The notes below the pieces were generated by a model. It did no database searches. It was not told the DNA's origin and saw nothing but the letters and a program-made list of their open reading frames with translations. Shown here piece by piece: positions 16,997 to 24,190 of a stretch of 64,000 nucleotides of DNA (within the stretch, counting starts at the first letter, position 1; every line of letters begins with the position of its first letter). Position numbers and translations under genes: made by a program. The stretch covers positions 1 through 64,000 of the forward strand of contig NZ_QLMJ01000005.1 of NCBI RefSeq assembly GCF_003259845.1. Direction: 5' to 3'. Source of the DNA: Actinoplanes lutulentus (GTDB taxonomy: Bacteria; Actinomycetota; Actinomycetes; Mycobacteriales; Micromonosporaceae).

Positions 16997-17599
16997 GACC
17001 AGCAGTTCGGCGGTGAGGTCGATCATCCGGTCCTCGCTGACGCCGGGCGCCGGATCGAGGGCGATGCGCAGGCAGGCGTTGAGTGTCACGCCCATCGCGA
17101 GGTGGATGCGGGCGTCGGCCTCGGCCTGCTCCAGATGCGGCGCGTGCACCGCCACGAAGATCCGGGTGATCTGGGCGAGCTGGCGTTCCACCTCGGGCAG
17201 GATGTTGCCGTGCGCGCCGAGCGGCGCCTCGTCGATCATCGCGATCGTGACGGCCCGATGCCGTTTCAGCGCCGCGACCAGGACGGTGAGGACGTGCCGC
17301 ACGCCGTCGCGGGCCGGCATCGGCACGGCCGCGGTGAGCGCGCCGGTCAGGTCGGCGAGCACGTCGGCCGAGCTGCGGGAGCGGAGCTCCTCGATCAACT
17401 CGTTCTTGTCGGCGAAATAACGGTAGAGCGAGCCGACGCTCACCCCGGCCTGGGCGGCCACCCGGTTGGTGCTGAGGCCGGCGTATCCCCGCTCGGCCAG
17501 AACCTGAGCGGTCGCGGCCAGGATGCGGTCGATCATCTCGCGGGACCGCTGTTGTTGCGGGGTTTTCCGGTTCGCCGAACGCGAGTGGAAGTCGAGCAT
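16964..17599 (-). CDS. TetR-family regulator
   Basis: 211 residues. The N-terminal HTH is complete (ILAATAQVLAERGYAGLSTN, then VAAQAGVSVGSLYRYFADK). The C-terminal ligand domain is typical of TetR_C proteins (MIDEAPLGAHG). It is divergent from the MpaB-type oxygenase with only 22 bp between starts, so it most likely represses that gene and itself. A small palindrome gagcatttgctc (17594-17605) spans its start codon and could be the operator. Its 3' end overlaps the convergent gene by 33 bases. Confidence 0.88.
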   Translation of the reverse strand: MLDFHSRSANRKTPQQQRSREMIDRILAATAQVLAERGYAGLSTNRVAAQAGVSVGSLYRYFADKNELIEELRSRSSADVLADLTGALTAAVPMPARDGVRHVLTVLVAALKRHRAVTIAMIDEAPLGAHGNILPEVERQLAQITRIFVAVHAPHLEQAEADARIHLAMGVTLNACLRIALDPAPGVSEDRMIDLTAELLVLGLAPLQQTA

Positions 17600-17621
17600 T
17601 TGCTCACTTTATCGTCGGGGT

Positions 17622-18743
17622 ATGACTCCTACGAGGTTTGGTCTTGACCGGGCCTGGTCCGAGCGGGCCGCTCGTCCGTTGCGGCTGGTGGCCGGCCGGG
17701 GTGTTGATCCCACTGATGCGGAGCTGGCCTCGCTGTGTGCGGGGTTGACGCGGCGGGACGAGTTGGCTGCTTCATTGGTGCAGTCGGTGTCTGCCGGTGA
17801 GTTGCACAGGTTTTTCGCTTCGCCGGGGGCTCTTCCTGACGGCGAAATGCGGATATTTATCGATAAAGTTGGCACTCGGCCGGACTGGGTCGACGATCGT
17901 CTGCTCGAACGCGGCGCTCAGGCCTGCCGTGCCTTCGGGATGGACGCCGGGCTGGTTCTCGCGTACGGATCCCTGCTCGGTGGTTATCGCACGGCGGCCG
18001 CGCTGGAGCCACTCGTGCGTACCGGAAGGCTCGCCGGCGGCGAGTCGCTGCGCCGGATCAAGGAGACGTCGATCTGGTGGCGGGCCGTCACCGAGCCGGG
18101 CGGTCTCGAACCCGGCGCCGAGGGTTTCCGGCTGACCCTGCACGTCCGCGTCATGCACGCGCTGCTCAACGCCAAGCTCGAAGCCGATCCCACCTGGGAC
18201 CACGAGCTGCGCGGCCTGCCGATCAACCAGTACGACCAGGCCAGCACGCTGGGCGTGTTCAGCACCAGCTTCCTGCTGCACCTGCGCCTGCTCGGGGTAC
18301 GCGTCTCCCGCGCCGACGCCGCCGCGGTCATGCACCTGTGGAGTTACATCGGCTGGCTCATGGGTGTCGACGAGGAATGGCTGCCGCACAACGAACGGCG
18401 TGGGCGCCGGCTGCTCTACCACTTCCTGGCGAACGATCCGCCGCCCGACGCCAACAGCGTGGCCCTCGCGCGGGCGCTCATCCACATGGCCGACGACCTG
18501 CCCGGCGGCCGGGTGCGGCGCGTCTACGAGCGGGAACGGGCGCTCTCGGTGAGCTGCTGGCTGCTCGGCCCGGCGGCCATGCGGGACCTCGGCCTGCCGT
18601 ACCGCCCACCGTGGTACGGCCTGACCCGGGTCGCCGCGAACGTGCTGGTCAGCCAGGGGCTGGGCCGGCTGCCTGGTGGGCGGGCGCGGCTGCTGGCGCG
18701 GGGTGAGCGGCAGGCGCAGGCACAGTTCACCAGATGGGGTTGA
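17622..18743 (+). CDS. Oxygenase MpaB family protein (DUF2236)
   Basis: 373 residues from ATG 17622, a start fixed by the divergent TetR promoter region. The DUF2236/latex-clearing/MpaB domain covers nearly all of it, with GGYRTAAALEPLVRTGRL, RRIKETSIWW, HVRVMHALL and LPINQYDQASTLGVFS. These carry the His and Arg residues that bind heme b in characterised rubber oxygenases. Members cleave C=C bonds oxidatively; the substrate here is unknown. No signal peptide, so it is cytoplasmic. Regulation is probably by the adjacent TetR protein. Confidence 0.85.
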   Translation: MTPTRFGLDRAWSERAARPLRLVAGRGVDPTDAELASLCAGLTRRDELAASLVQSVSAGELHRFFASPGALPDGEMRIFIDKVGTRPDWVDDRLLERGAQACRAFGMDAGLVLAYGSLLGGYRTAAALEPLVRTGRLAGGESLRRIKETSIWWRAVTEPGGLEPGAEGFRLTLHVRVMHALLNAKLEADPTWDHELRGLPINQYDQASTLGVFSTSFLLHLRLLGVRVSRADAAAVMHLWSYIGWLMGVDEEWLPHNERRGRRLLYHFLANDPPPDANSVALARALIHMADDLPGGRVRRVYERERALSVSCWLLGPAAMRDLGLPYRPPWYGLTRVAANVLVSQGLGRLPGGRARLLARGERQAQAQFTRWG

Positions 18744-18746
18744 TTC

Positions 18747-20708
18747 TCAGGTCTCCGCGTCGTTCATCAGGCGGTCGGCGAATGTGACAAGGCGCTCCGC
18801 CAGGGCCTCGTCGGTGACCATGAACTGCAGGCCCAGCTCGTGCTTGTCGATGTTCACCACCCGGGCGTGCACCCGTAGCCGCTCGTTGCCGCTCTCCAGA
18901 TCCACGTCCATGGTGTCGCCCTCGGCATACGTCGAGTCCGCGGACACCTGACAACGCAGGCCACCCGCGCTCACGTTGATCAGGACGGCCTCGATCGGCG
19001 GGTGACCGGGCCGGTGGAGCATCAGCTTGCCGGCCGCCGCGATCCGGTCGTGTTCCCGGCGTTCCAGGGTGCTCGCCAGACCGGCCATGTCCTCGATCCG
19101 GCCCAGCGTGGCGGCCATCTGCCCGGCCAGCGAATCCATCAGCCGGCCCTGATCGGCGGCGACGGTCCGCAGCGAGGTCGCGGCGTCACCCACCCCGCCG
19201 ATGCCCTCGATCATCGTGGTGATGGTGTGCGCCATCTCCGTCGTATCGCTCTTCAGGTCGTCGATGGTCCGGGTGATCTGGTCGGTCGACTCCGCGGTGT
19301 GGTTGGCGAGCTGTTTCACCTCGTCGGCGACGACAGTGAAGCCGTACCCGAGATCACCGGCCCGGGCCGCCTCGATGGTGGCGTTCAGCGCGAGCAGCCG
19401 GGTCTGCCCGGCGATGCCGGTGACCAGATGCGCTGTCTCGGCGACCCGGCGCAGGCTCTCCTCCAGCGAGGCGATCACCTGCTCGGCGGTCTGCGCCTGG
19501 TTCACGATGGCCCGGGTGGCGTCGTCCGCCGCGGTGATCCGCTCGTCGATCACCTCGGACGCGCCGGTCACCTCGCCGACCTTGTCCTGCACCTGCCGCA
19601 GCTCCTCGGCGATCACTCCGGTGGACTCGTCGATGACCTCTTGGGTACGCCGCCGGAACTGCGCCTCGGCCTGCCTCTGATGCAGGAACCCGGCGCGTAA
19701 CTGCTGCTCCCGGGCCTGCGCCGCACCGACCAGGGCGGCGTCCTGCTCCACCAGCCGGGACCGGGCAACCTCGATCGCACGCCCGATGTCGCCCATCTCG
19801 TCCCGGCCGGACGGCAGCGGCCTCGGCGCCAGATCGGCTCCGGCGATCGCGGTCACGGCGGCCACGGTCCGGCGTACGTCATGGCTCGTCCGCCAGAGCA
19901 CGGCAGCCGCGAACCAGAGCGCCAGCAGGAACCCGCCGATGGAGATCGCCAGAACGATGCCGCGTTCCATCCGATATTGATCGACACGGTCGTCGAGCAG
20001 CGCGGACAGGCCTTCGTGCAGCGGTCCGACGGCTTCCGCGGCGGCCGCGGCCACGTCGGCCGTCTCGCCCGCGGCCAGCTTCTCGATCTCCTCGGCCAGA
20101 GCGGTGACCGGCGCGAGCCGTCCACTGAGCGAGGGGTCGTCGGTGTTCGCGACAGCCGTCGCGACGTCCTTGCGCAGCGACTCCGCGATACCGGCGAGCC
20201 GGCCGGCCAGCACCGCGGTCCGGTCGCCGGCCTCCGGCAGTTGCAGGGCCGCGACCAGCGCCTGCGGCAGCTGCACCACCTGCGCGTCCATCACATAGAA
20301 CGAGTCCAGGTCCGGATCGAGGATCAGATTCGAGTTGTTCCCGATCACCGCCACCAGCTCGGCCAGCCCGGCCGCGGTGCCCGCTGTCTCGGGTACGGCG
20401 GACGCGGCCTCCGCGAGATCCAGCTCCGGCGAGGCGGCTGCGGCTTCCCGCACCCCTTCAAGATCGGGGGTACGCCCAGCGGCCACCTCCGCGAGCGCGA
20501 GAAGAACCGGGCGCAACACGTCAGCGCCCTCCTGCTCTCGCACACTGAAGTTGATGTCCGAGCTGGTCTCCGCGGTGTACATGCCGGTCGCCAGGCAACC
20601 CGGCACCAGCAGCGTCAGCACGACCAGCCCGAGCCGGGTCGCGGTGCGGATCCGGTCGGCGACCGCCACCACCGGACGAAGAGGTGCGGGGACACTGGTC
20701 ACCCTCAC
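18747..20708 (-). CDS. Methyl-accepting chemotaxis protein with C-terminal PilZ domain
   Basis: 653 residues. TM1 is near residues 25-45, followed by an extracellular helical sensor (about 50-240, with NSNLILDPDLDSFYVMDA, a motif of a known four-helix sensor type). TM2 is at about 250-270, then a HAMP-like segment (AIAGADLAPRPLPSGRDEMGDIG). The signalling hairpin centres on residues ~440-470 (GIAGQTRLLALNATIEAARA). The last ~95 residues are a PilZ domain with an RREHDR motif and NVSAGGLR, the two halves of the c-di-GMP site. It thus probably combines extracellular sensing with c-di-GMP binding. There are no che genes in the window. Confidence 0.9.
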   Translation of the reverse strand: MRVTSVPAPLRPVVAVADRIRTATRLGLVVLTLLVPGCLATGMYTAETSSDINFSVREQEGADVLRPVLLALAEVAAGRTPDLEGVREAAAASPELDLAEAASAVPETAGTAAGLAELVAVIGNNSNLILDPDLDSFYVMDAQVVQLPQALVAALQLPEAGDRTAVLAGRLAGIAESLRKDVATAVANTDDPSLSGRLAPVTALAEEIEKLAAGETADVAAAAAEAVGPLHEGLSALLDDRVDQYRMERGIVLAISIGGFLLALWFAAAVLWRTSHDVRRTVAAVTAIAGADLAPRPLPSGRDEMGDIGRAIEVARSRLVEQDAALVGAAQAREQQLRAGFLHQRQAEAQFRRRTQEVIDESTGVIAEELRQVQDKVGEVTGASEVIDERITAADDATRAIVNQAQTAEQVIASLEESLRRVAETAHLVTGIAGQTRLLALNATIEAARAGDLGYGFTVVADEVKQLANHTAESTDQITRTIDDLKSDTTEMAHTITTMIEGIGGVGDAATSLRTVAADQGRLMDSLAGQMAATLGRIEDMAGLASTLERREHDRIAAAGKLMLHRPGHPPIEAVLINVSAGGLRCQVSADSTYAEGDTMDVDLESGNERLRVHARVVNIDKHELGLQFMVTDEALAERLVTFADRLMNDAET

Positions 20709-20750
20709 AGCTATACGGAGAAAGTAGGTCCGGTGTGTGAGGATCGGGCG

Positions 20751-21164
20751 ATGTTTCAGGTGCGGATCGCGGTACGAGGGTACGAACTAGACCTTCAAGG
20801 ACACGTGAACCAGGCTGTCTACCTGCAATACGGCGAGCACGCCCGCTGGCAGTGCTTCCTCGCCGCCGGCCTGTCCCCGGAAGTCCTGGTCGACGCCGGC
20901 GTGGGACCGGTGGTGCTGGAGACGACGATCCGCTATCTGAAGGAGCTGCGCGCCGGCGACGAGGTCGACGTGACGTGCGACTTCCAGTGGGGCACGGGCA
21001 AGACTTTCAAGGTCGCGCAGGCGTACACGCGTGCCGACGGCACCCCGATCGCGACGGTGACCGGCGTGGCCGGCCTCCTGGACCGGCAGACCCGCCGCCT
21101 GGTCGAGGGCCCGGCCGCCAAGCTGCGAGCCCTGTCCAAGGACCCCACCCCCCTGAACCTGTAA
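20751..21164 (+). CDS. Hotdog-fold acyl-CoA thioesterase
   Basis: 137 residues of the 4-hydroxybenzoyl-CoA thioesterase/YbgC type. The N-terminal motif ELDLQGHVNQAVYLQYGEHAR carries the catalytic Asp/Asn region of the family (usually D..GHVNN..Y..Y.E.AR). It should hydrolyse an acyl-CoA or acyl-ACP; the chain specificity is unknown. The start at ATG 20751 lies only 42 bp from the divergent chemoreceptor gene. The gene is followed by a strong terminator hairpin. Confidence 0.87.
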   Translation: MFQVRIAVRGYELDLQGHVNQAVYLQYGEHARWQCFLAAGLSPEVLVDAGVGPVVLETTIRYLKELRAGDEVDVTCDFQWGTGKTFKVAQAYTRADGTPIATVTGVAGLLDRQTRRLVEGPAAKLRALSKDPTPLNL

Positions 21165-21248
21165 CCAGGTCTCGTCGCCCGGGCGTCCGGCTCGCGTCAG
21201 CGGCCGGGTTTGTGCCGGGGTGGCGGCTCACCGTTTTGCTGGGATGGC

Positions 21249-21283
21249 GAAGGCGGCGCGACCGGGGGAGTCGCGCCGCCTTC
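21249..21283. terminator. Bidirectional hairpin terminator
   Basis: Perfect 14-bp inverted repeat GAAGGCGGCGCGAC / GTCGCGCCGCCTTC with a 7-nt loop. It sits between two convergent genes (thioesterase and Gly-rich membrane protein). There is no T-run, as is common in actinomycete terminators. Confidence 0.75.
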
Positions 21284-21297
21284 GGGTCATGGGGTGA

Positions 21298-22317
21298 TCA
21301 GGTACCGGTGCCCTGCTCGGTTGGGGTCTGCGTCTGAGCGTCCGGCGCGGTGCCGCCGCCCGGGAACCCTTGGCCGGTGGTTCCCTGCTGGGTGGTTCCC
21401 TGGTCGGTTGTTCCTTGGTCTGTGGTTCCCTGGTCAGTGGTTCCCTGGTCGGTGGTGCCGCCCGGGCCGCCCTGGCCTTGGCCTTGGCCGCCGAAACCGC
21501 CGCCGTTGCCGCCGAAGCCGCCGCCACCGCCTCGCATTCCGGTTCCGGGGCCGCCCTGCTGGACTGTCACTGCCGGGGTGGAGGCGCTGTCGCCGCCTAC
21601 CGCCGACATGATTCCGGCGGTCAGGCCGGAACTGGCTACTGCGGTGACCAGGACCGCGGCGGCGAGGACGAGCTTGGGGCTCTTGGCGAACCGTTCCCTG
21701 GCCGAGGCCTTCGACGGCGGAGTCCACGGCGGCGGAGCCCCAGCTTCCCCGGCCGGCGGAACCCAGCCACCGCCCGCTGCCTCACCAGCGACCGCCCCCA
21801 CCTGCGGCCCACCCGGCGTGCCCGACCCGCCCAGCGTGCCCGGCGTGCCCGGCTCGCCTGGGACCGCGTCGGCGGCAGGGGTGATCGGTGTTGAGGGGGT
21901 GCTGCTCAGTTCCATGAGCTGACCGGTCTTGGCCCAGTCCGGTGGCGTCGGGATGACCTCGGTCGGTGTCACCGGCGCGGTTATCACCTCGGTGACGGTG
22001 GTCGGCTCACCACCGCCGTGAGGTGCGTCGCTCTGAGCTGCGCCGCTCTGAGCTGCGTCACCCTGGGTCGCGGCATCCGGCTGCGGGGAGGCGGCCGGGA
22101 CCACGACCGCGGTTGGCTCGTCGCCGGGGGCTGAGGGAACTGGGGCCGGAAAGTCGGCGGCCGGGGGAGCGGCCGCCGGGAATGCCGCCGGGAAGGTGGG
22201 GTTGGGGGCCCAGGGGTCGTGGGCTTCGGTTGTTGCTTCCGGTGCCGCCGGTACGCCTGCCGACGATGGCATCGGCTCGGGGGTGGCGGACTGCTCGGCC
22301 TGGTCCTGCGTGTTCAT
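21298..22317 (-). CDS. Low-complexity single-pass membrane protein with GTTDQ repeats
   Basis: 339 residues, no recognised family. ATG 22317 has an AGGAG ribosome site. The N-terminal ~215 residues are cytoplasmic and rich in Pro, Ala and Thr, with a PPPWTPPSKASARERF juxtamembrane segment. One membrane helix follows (LVLAAAVLVTAVASSGLTAGI). The outer part is Gly-rich (MRGGGGGFGGNGGGFGGQG) and then has four GTTDQ units followed by GTTQQ and GTTGQ. The layout resembles actinobacterial membrane proteins with a disordered cytoplasmic tail. The repeats are prone to copy-number change. Confidence 0.7.
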   Translation of the reverse strand: MNTQDQAEQSATPEPMPSSAGVPAAPEATTEAHDPWAPNPTFPAAFPAAAPPAADFPAPVPSAPGDEPTAVVVPAASPQPDAATQGDAAQSGAAQSDAPHGGGEPTTVTEVITAPVTPTEVIPTPPDWAKTGQLMELSSTPSTPITPAADAVPGEPGTPGTLGGSGTPGGPQVGAVAGEAAGGGWVPPAGEAGAPPPWTPPSKASARERFAKSPKLVLAAAVLVTAVASSGLTAGIMSAVGGDSASTPAVTVQQGGPGTGMRGGGGGFGGNGGGFGGQGQGQGGPGGTTDQGTTDQGTTDQGTTDQGTTQQGTTGQGFPGGGTAPDAQTQTPTEQGTGT

Positions 22318-22526
22318 CAAGGCTCCTCGACTGGTCACCGAAGGCAAGCATCGGCAGTCCTGTTGTGCGGAGTCTGTGACCACGGTGGGGGTCGACTGTG
22401 GTTGATTCCCGGGACGAAGGTGCTCGTAAATCATCCTCAAGGTGCACAAACTCCGCTACGCGACGCTGCTTTCCAGCTGAAGTCATGACCAGGCGGCGGC
22501 TCGGGGCGTGGGAGATTGGCGCCGTG

Positions 22527-22715
22527 ATGGACGATTCTTTGCAGGCGTATACCTCCGGGCACACCGACGGAGAGGCCCGGCGGCATGACCAGGCGCTCGC
22601 CGACCACCCGGAGACCGGTTCCGATTACCGCGTCGGCGTTGTCGACGGCAGCGTCGCGGCGTTCCAGACCGAGCTGATCGCCGAGGTGCGCCGCATCCTC
22701 GGTGATCCCCGCTGA
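22527..22715 (+). CDS. Small hypothetical protein, 62 aa
   Basis: Not recognised. Acidic small protein (MDDSLQAYTSGHTDGEARRH...), probably one domain of two helices. A GGGAG site lies about 11 bp upstream of ATG 22527. The gene ends 75 bp before the second tRNA cluster. Codon bias supports coding, but the function is unknown. Confidence 0.55.
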   Translation: MDDSLQAYTSGHTDGEARRHDQALADHPETGSDYRVGVVDGSVAAFQTELIAEVRRILGDPR

Positions 22716-22726
22716 GGGGACCCGCT

Positions 22727-22756
22727 TTGCGGCAGGTGGCAGGGCTCGGCTAAGGT
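22727..22756 (+). promoter_or_regulatory. Probable sigma-70-type promoter of tRNA cluster 2
   Basis: TTGCGG (22727-22732), 18 bp, TAAGGT (22751-22756), 33 bp ahead of tRNA-Gly. Same spacing and downstream block as at cluster 1. Confidence 0.5.
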
Positions 22757-22789
22757 TTCATCCGTCGCCGGGAAAGTTCCGGAGGCCGT

Positions 22790-22861
22790 GCGGACGTGGC
22801 GCAGTGGTAGCGCATCACCTTGCCAAGGTGAGGGTCGCGGGTTCGAATCCCGTCGTCCGCT
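22790..22861 (+). tRNA. tRNA-Gly (anticodon GCC), copy 2
   Basis: Same 72-nt sequence as the gene at 13115, including the discriminator T. First gene of the duplicated cluster. Confidence 0.97.
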
Positions 22862-22899
22862 CGGAGAAGGCTGTTGCTGATCCTTGCATCGGCCGCCAC

Positions 22900-22970
22900 G
22901 GTGGAGTGGCCGAGAGGCGAGGCAACGGCCTGCAAAGCCGTGTACACGGGTTCAAATCCCGTCTCCACCT
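22900..22970 (+). tRNA. tRNA-Cys (anticodon GCA), copy 2
   Basis: Same 71-nt sequence as the gene at 13216. The spacer before it differs from that of cluster 1 in length and sequence (38 bp against 29), so the tRNAs are conserved while the spacers have drifted. Confidence 0.97.
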
Positions 22971-22992
22971 CGCACGAGCTTGAGTTTTTGCA

Positions 22993-23064
22993 GGGCGATT
23001 GGCGCAGCGGGAGCGCGCTTCCTTGACACGGAAGAGGTCACTGGTTCGATCCCAGTATCGCCCA
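22993..23064 (+). tRNA. tRNA-Val (anticodon GAC), copy 2
   Basis: Same 72-nt sequence as the gene at 13312, followed at once by the same type of terminator. Confidence 0.97.
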
Positions 23065-23126
23065 CGAGACCGGGGCCGGAGTGTGTCAGCTGTTCAGCGC
23101 TGACCGTTCCGGTCTCGTTTTGTTTT
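23065..23126 (+). terminator. Intrinsic terminator of tRNA cluster 2
   Basis: CGAGACCGG (23065-23073) pairs with CCGGTCTCG (23109-23117), followed by TTTTGTTTT. Nearly identical to 13384-13445; the inner loop differs by a few bases. Confidence 0.85.
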
Positions 23127-23164
23127 GCGCGACCTCGTTCTTGGGTACGCCGAGTGGGCACGCG

Positions 23165-23196
23165 AAAAGCCCCCTGCCTTGTGGCGGGGGCTTTTT
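23165..23196. terminator. Second intrinsic terminator after tRNA cluster 2
   Basis: AAAAGCCCCC and GGGGGCTTTTT form a stem with inner GCC/GGC pairing and a T-run on the plus strand. The A-run on the other side means it could also act on the minus strand. Confidence 0.8.
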
Positions 23197-23212
23197 CGGT
23201 TGGTGGGTACGC

Positions 23213-23247
23213 GGCCGGCGGCCGGCGGCCGGCGGCCGGCGGCCGGT
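23213..23247. repeat. Five tandem 7-bp ggccggc repeats
   Basis: Five copies of a 7-bp unit from 23213. The last ends in T and merges with the following hairpin. Such a short GC run is prone to slippage. Confidence 0.8.
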
Positions 23248-23280
23248 GATCGGGGCTTGGGGGCTTGCCGATCACCGGCC
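23241..23280 (-). terminator. Hairpin downstream of the secreted protein gene
   Basis: Perfect 13-bp stem ggccggtgatcgg / ccgatcaccggcc with a 14-nt loop, 24 bp past the stop of the minus-strand gene at 23305. No T-run on that strand; a likely actinomycete-type terminator. Confidence 0.6.
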
Positions 23281-23304
23281 GGGCTGCCGGGCTTGGCTTG
23301 GGTT

Positions 23305-23721
23305 CTAGCCGATGCCGATGTTGTTGTGTGCGGCCACCGGCATGTAGTAACGGTTGCCGTCGAAGACAGCGTCGTAGCCGTTGACCAGGAGGTTGGCCAG
23401 CGACTGCGGCGGCGGGATCGGGCCGTTGCGGCACTCAGCCCAGCCGTTGAGGTCGGTGGTCGCCTCGCACATCGGGAAACGCTCGCCCGTGGTGACGAAG
23501 TTGACGATCAGGTTGGGGACGGGACGCCCGCCGACCGTGATGAACCGGGCCTTCAGGCCGAGGGTCTCCCGGGCGATGATGTCCATGGTGCCGTAGTACG
23601 CGGTCGCGATGAGACGCTGCCGCTGAACAGTCGGTGCCGCTTGGGCCGGAGCCGGGTTTGCGGCGACGATGCTTGCCACCACTGCTGCGGCAGCCAGCCA
23701 CCGTTTGGTCATTTGCTTCAT
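23305..23721 (-). CDS. Small secreted protein with Ig-like (Big_1-type) fold
   Basis: 138 residues from ATG 23721 (in-frame starts exist at 23751 and 23712; no clear ribosome site decides). The N-terminus is a Sec signal (KQMTKRWLAAAAVVASIVAA, ending PAQAAP). The mature part has GGRPVPNLIVNFVTTGERF then CEATTDLNGWAECR. This is the pattern of a bacterial Ig-like domain, with two Cys that could form a disulphide. It is isolated and followed by a hairpin. Role unknown; possibly adhesion or wall-associated. Confidence 0.65.
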   Translation of the reverse strand: MKQMTKRWLAAAAVVASIVAANPAPAQAAPTVQRQRLIATAYYGTMDIIARETLGLKARFITVGGRPVPNLIVNFVTTGERFPMCEATTDLNGWAECRNGPIPPPQSLANLLVNGYDAVFDGNRYYMPVAAHNNIGIG

Positions 23722-23968
23722 GGCGCAGAAAGCTAGGCGCTTCGCAGCCATTCAGCAAAGCCCCGCACTCACGAGGGGCCGACTACTACCCTATCGGGTC
23801 AAGATTCGTAACCTTTTTACGAGCGGTCCGTTTTCCCGCGCGGCCGAGATCTCGCTGATCGGTATCTGTGACGGTCCGGATTGAATGTGCTGTGAATCAT
23901 CGAGCACGCCCGACACCTTCCGATTCCCGTTCCGTTGAGTAGGAGTGCGCCGCGCACGGGAAGGGAAT

Positions 23969-24190
23969 ATGAGATTTGATTTCGAATATGAATTGACAGG
24001 CGTACCGAATTTAGTGAGTGGCTCGGCTGATCAAGAGCATATCCGCAGCTCAGAGCGGTGCGATATGCGTCAGTCACTGCTCAGTAAGCGCATCCGCCGA
24101 CGGCTGATCATCGGCGAGGTCGGCGCTTTCCTGCCCGCTTTCAGGTTGAGCCTTCCAGGCACACAAGCATGGGGACATCAGTGGATATAG
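23969..24190 (+). CDS. Possible short leader gene (73 aa) before the polyketide synthase
   Basis: An ATG at 23969 follows a GGGAAGGG ribosome-like site. The frame runs 73 codons and ends inside the first codons of the synthase gene (stop 24188-24190). The peptide (MRFDFEYELTGVPN..., basic KRIRRR near residue 48) matches nothing I know. The local base composition is less GC-rich than the neighbours. It could be a translational leader, a small protein, or chance. Confidence 0.3.
   Translation: MRFDFEYELTGVPNLVSGSADQEHIRSSERCDMRQSLLSKRIRRRLIIGEVGAFLPAFRLSLPGTQAWGHQWI

Noticed and set aside
13115..23126. Integrated mobile element between the two tRNA clusters
   Set aside because: The intervening genes are ordinary chromosomal functions, with no integrase or transposase, and no shift in GC content is evident.
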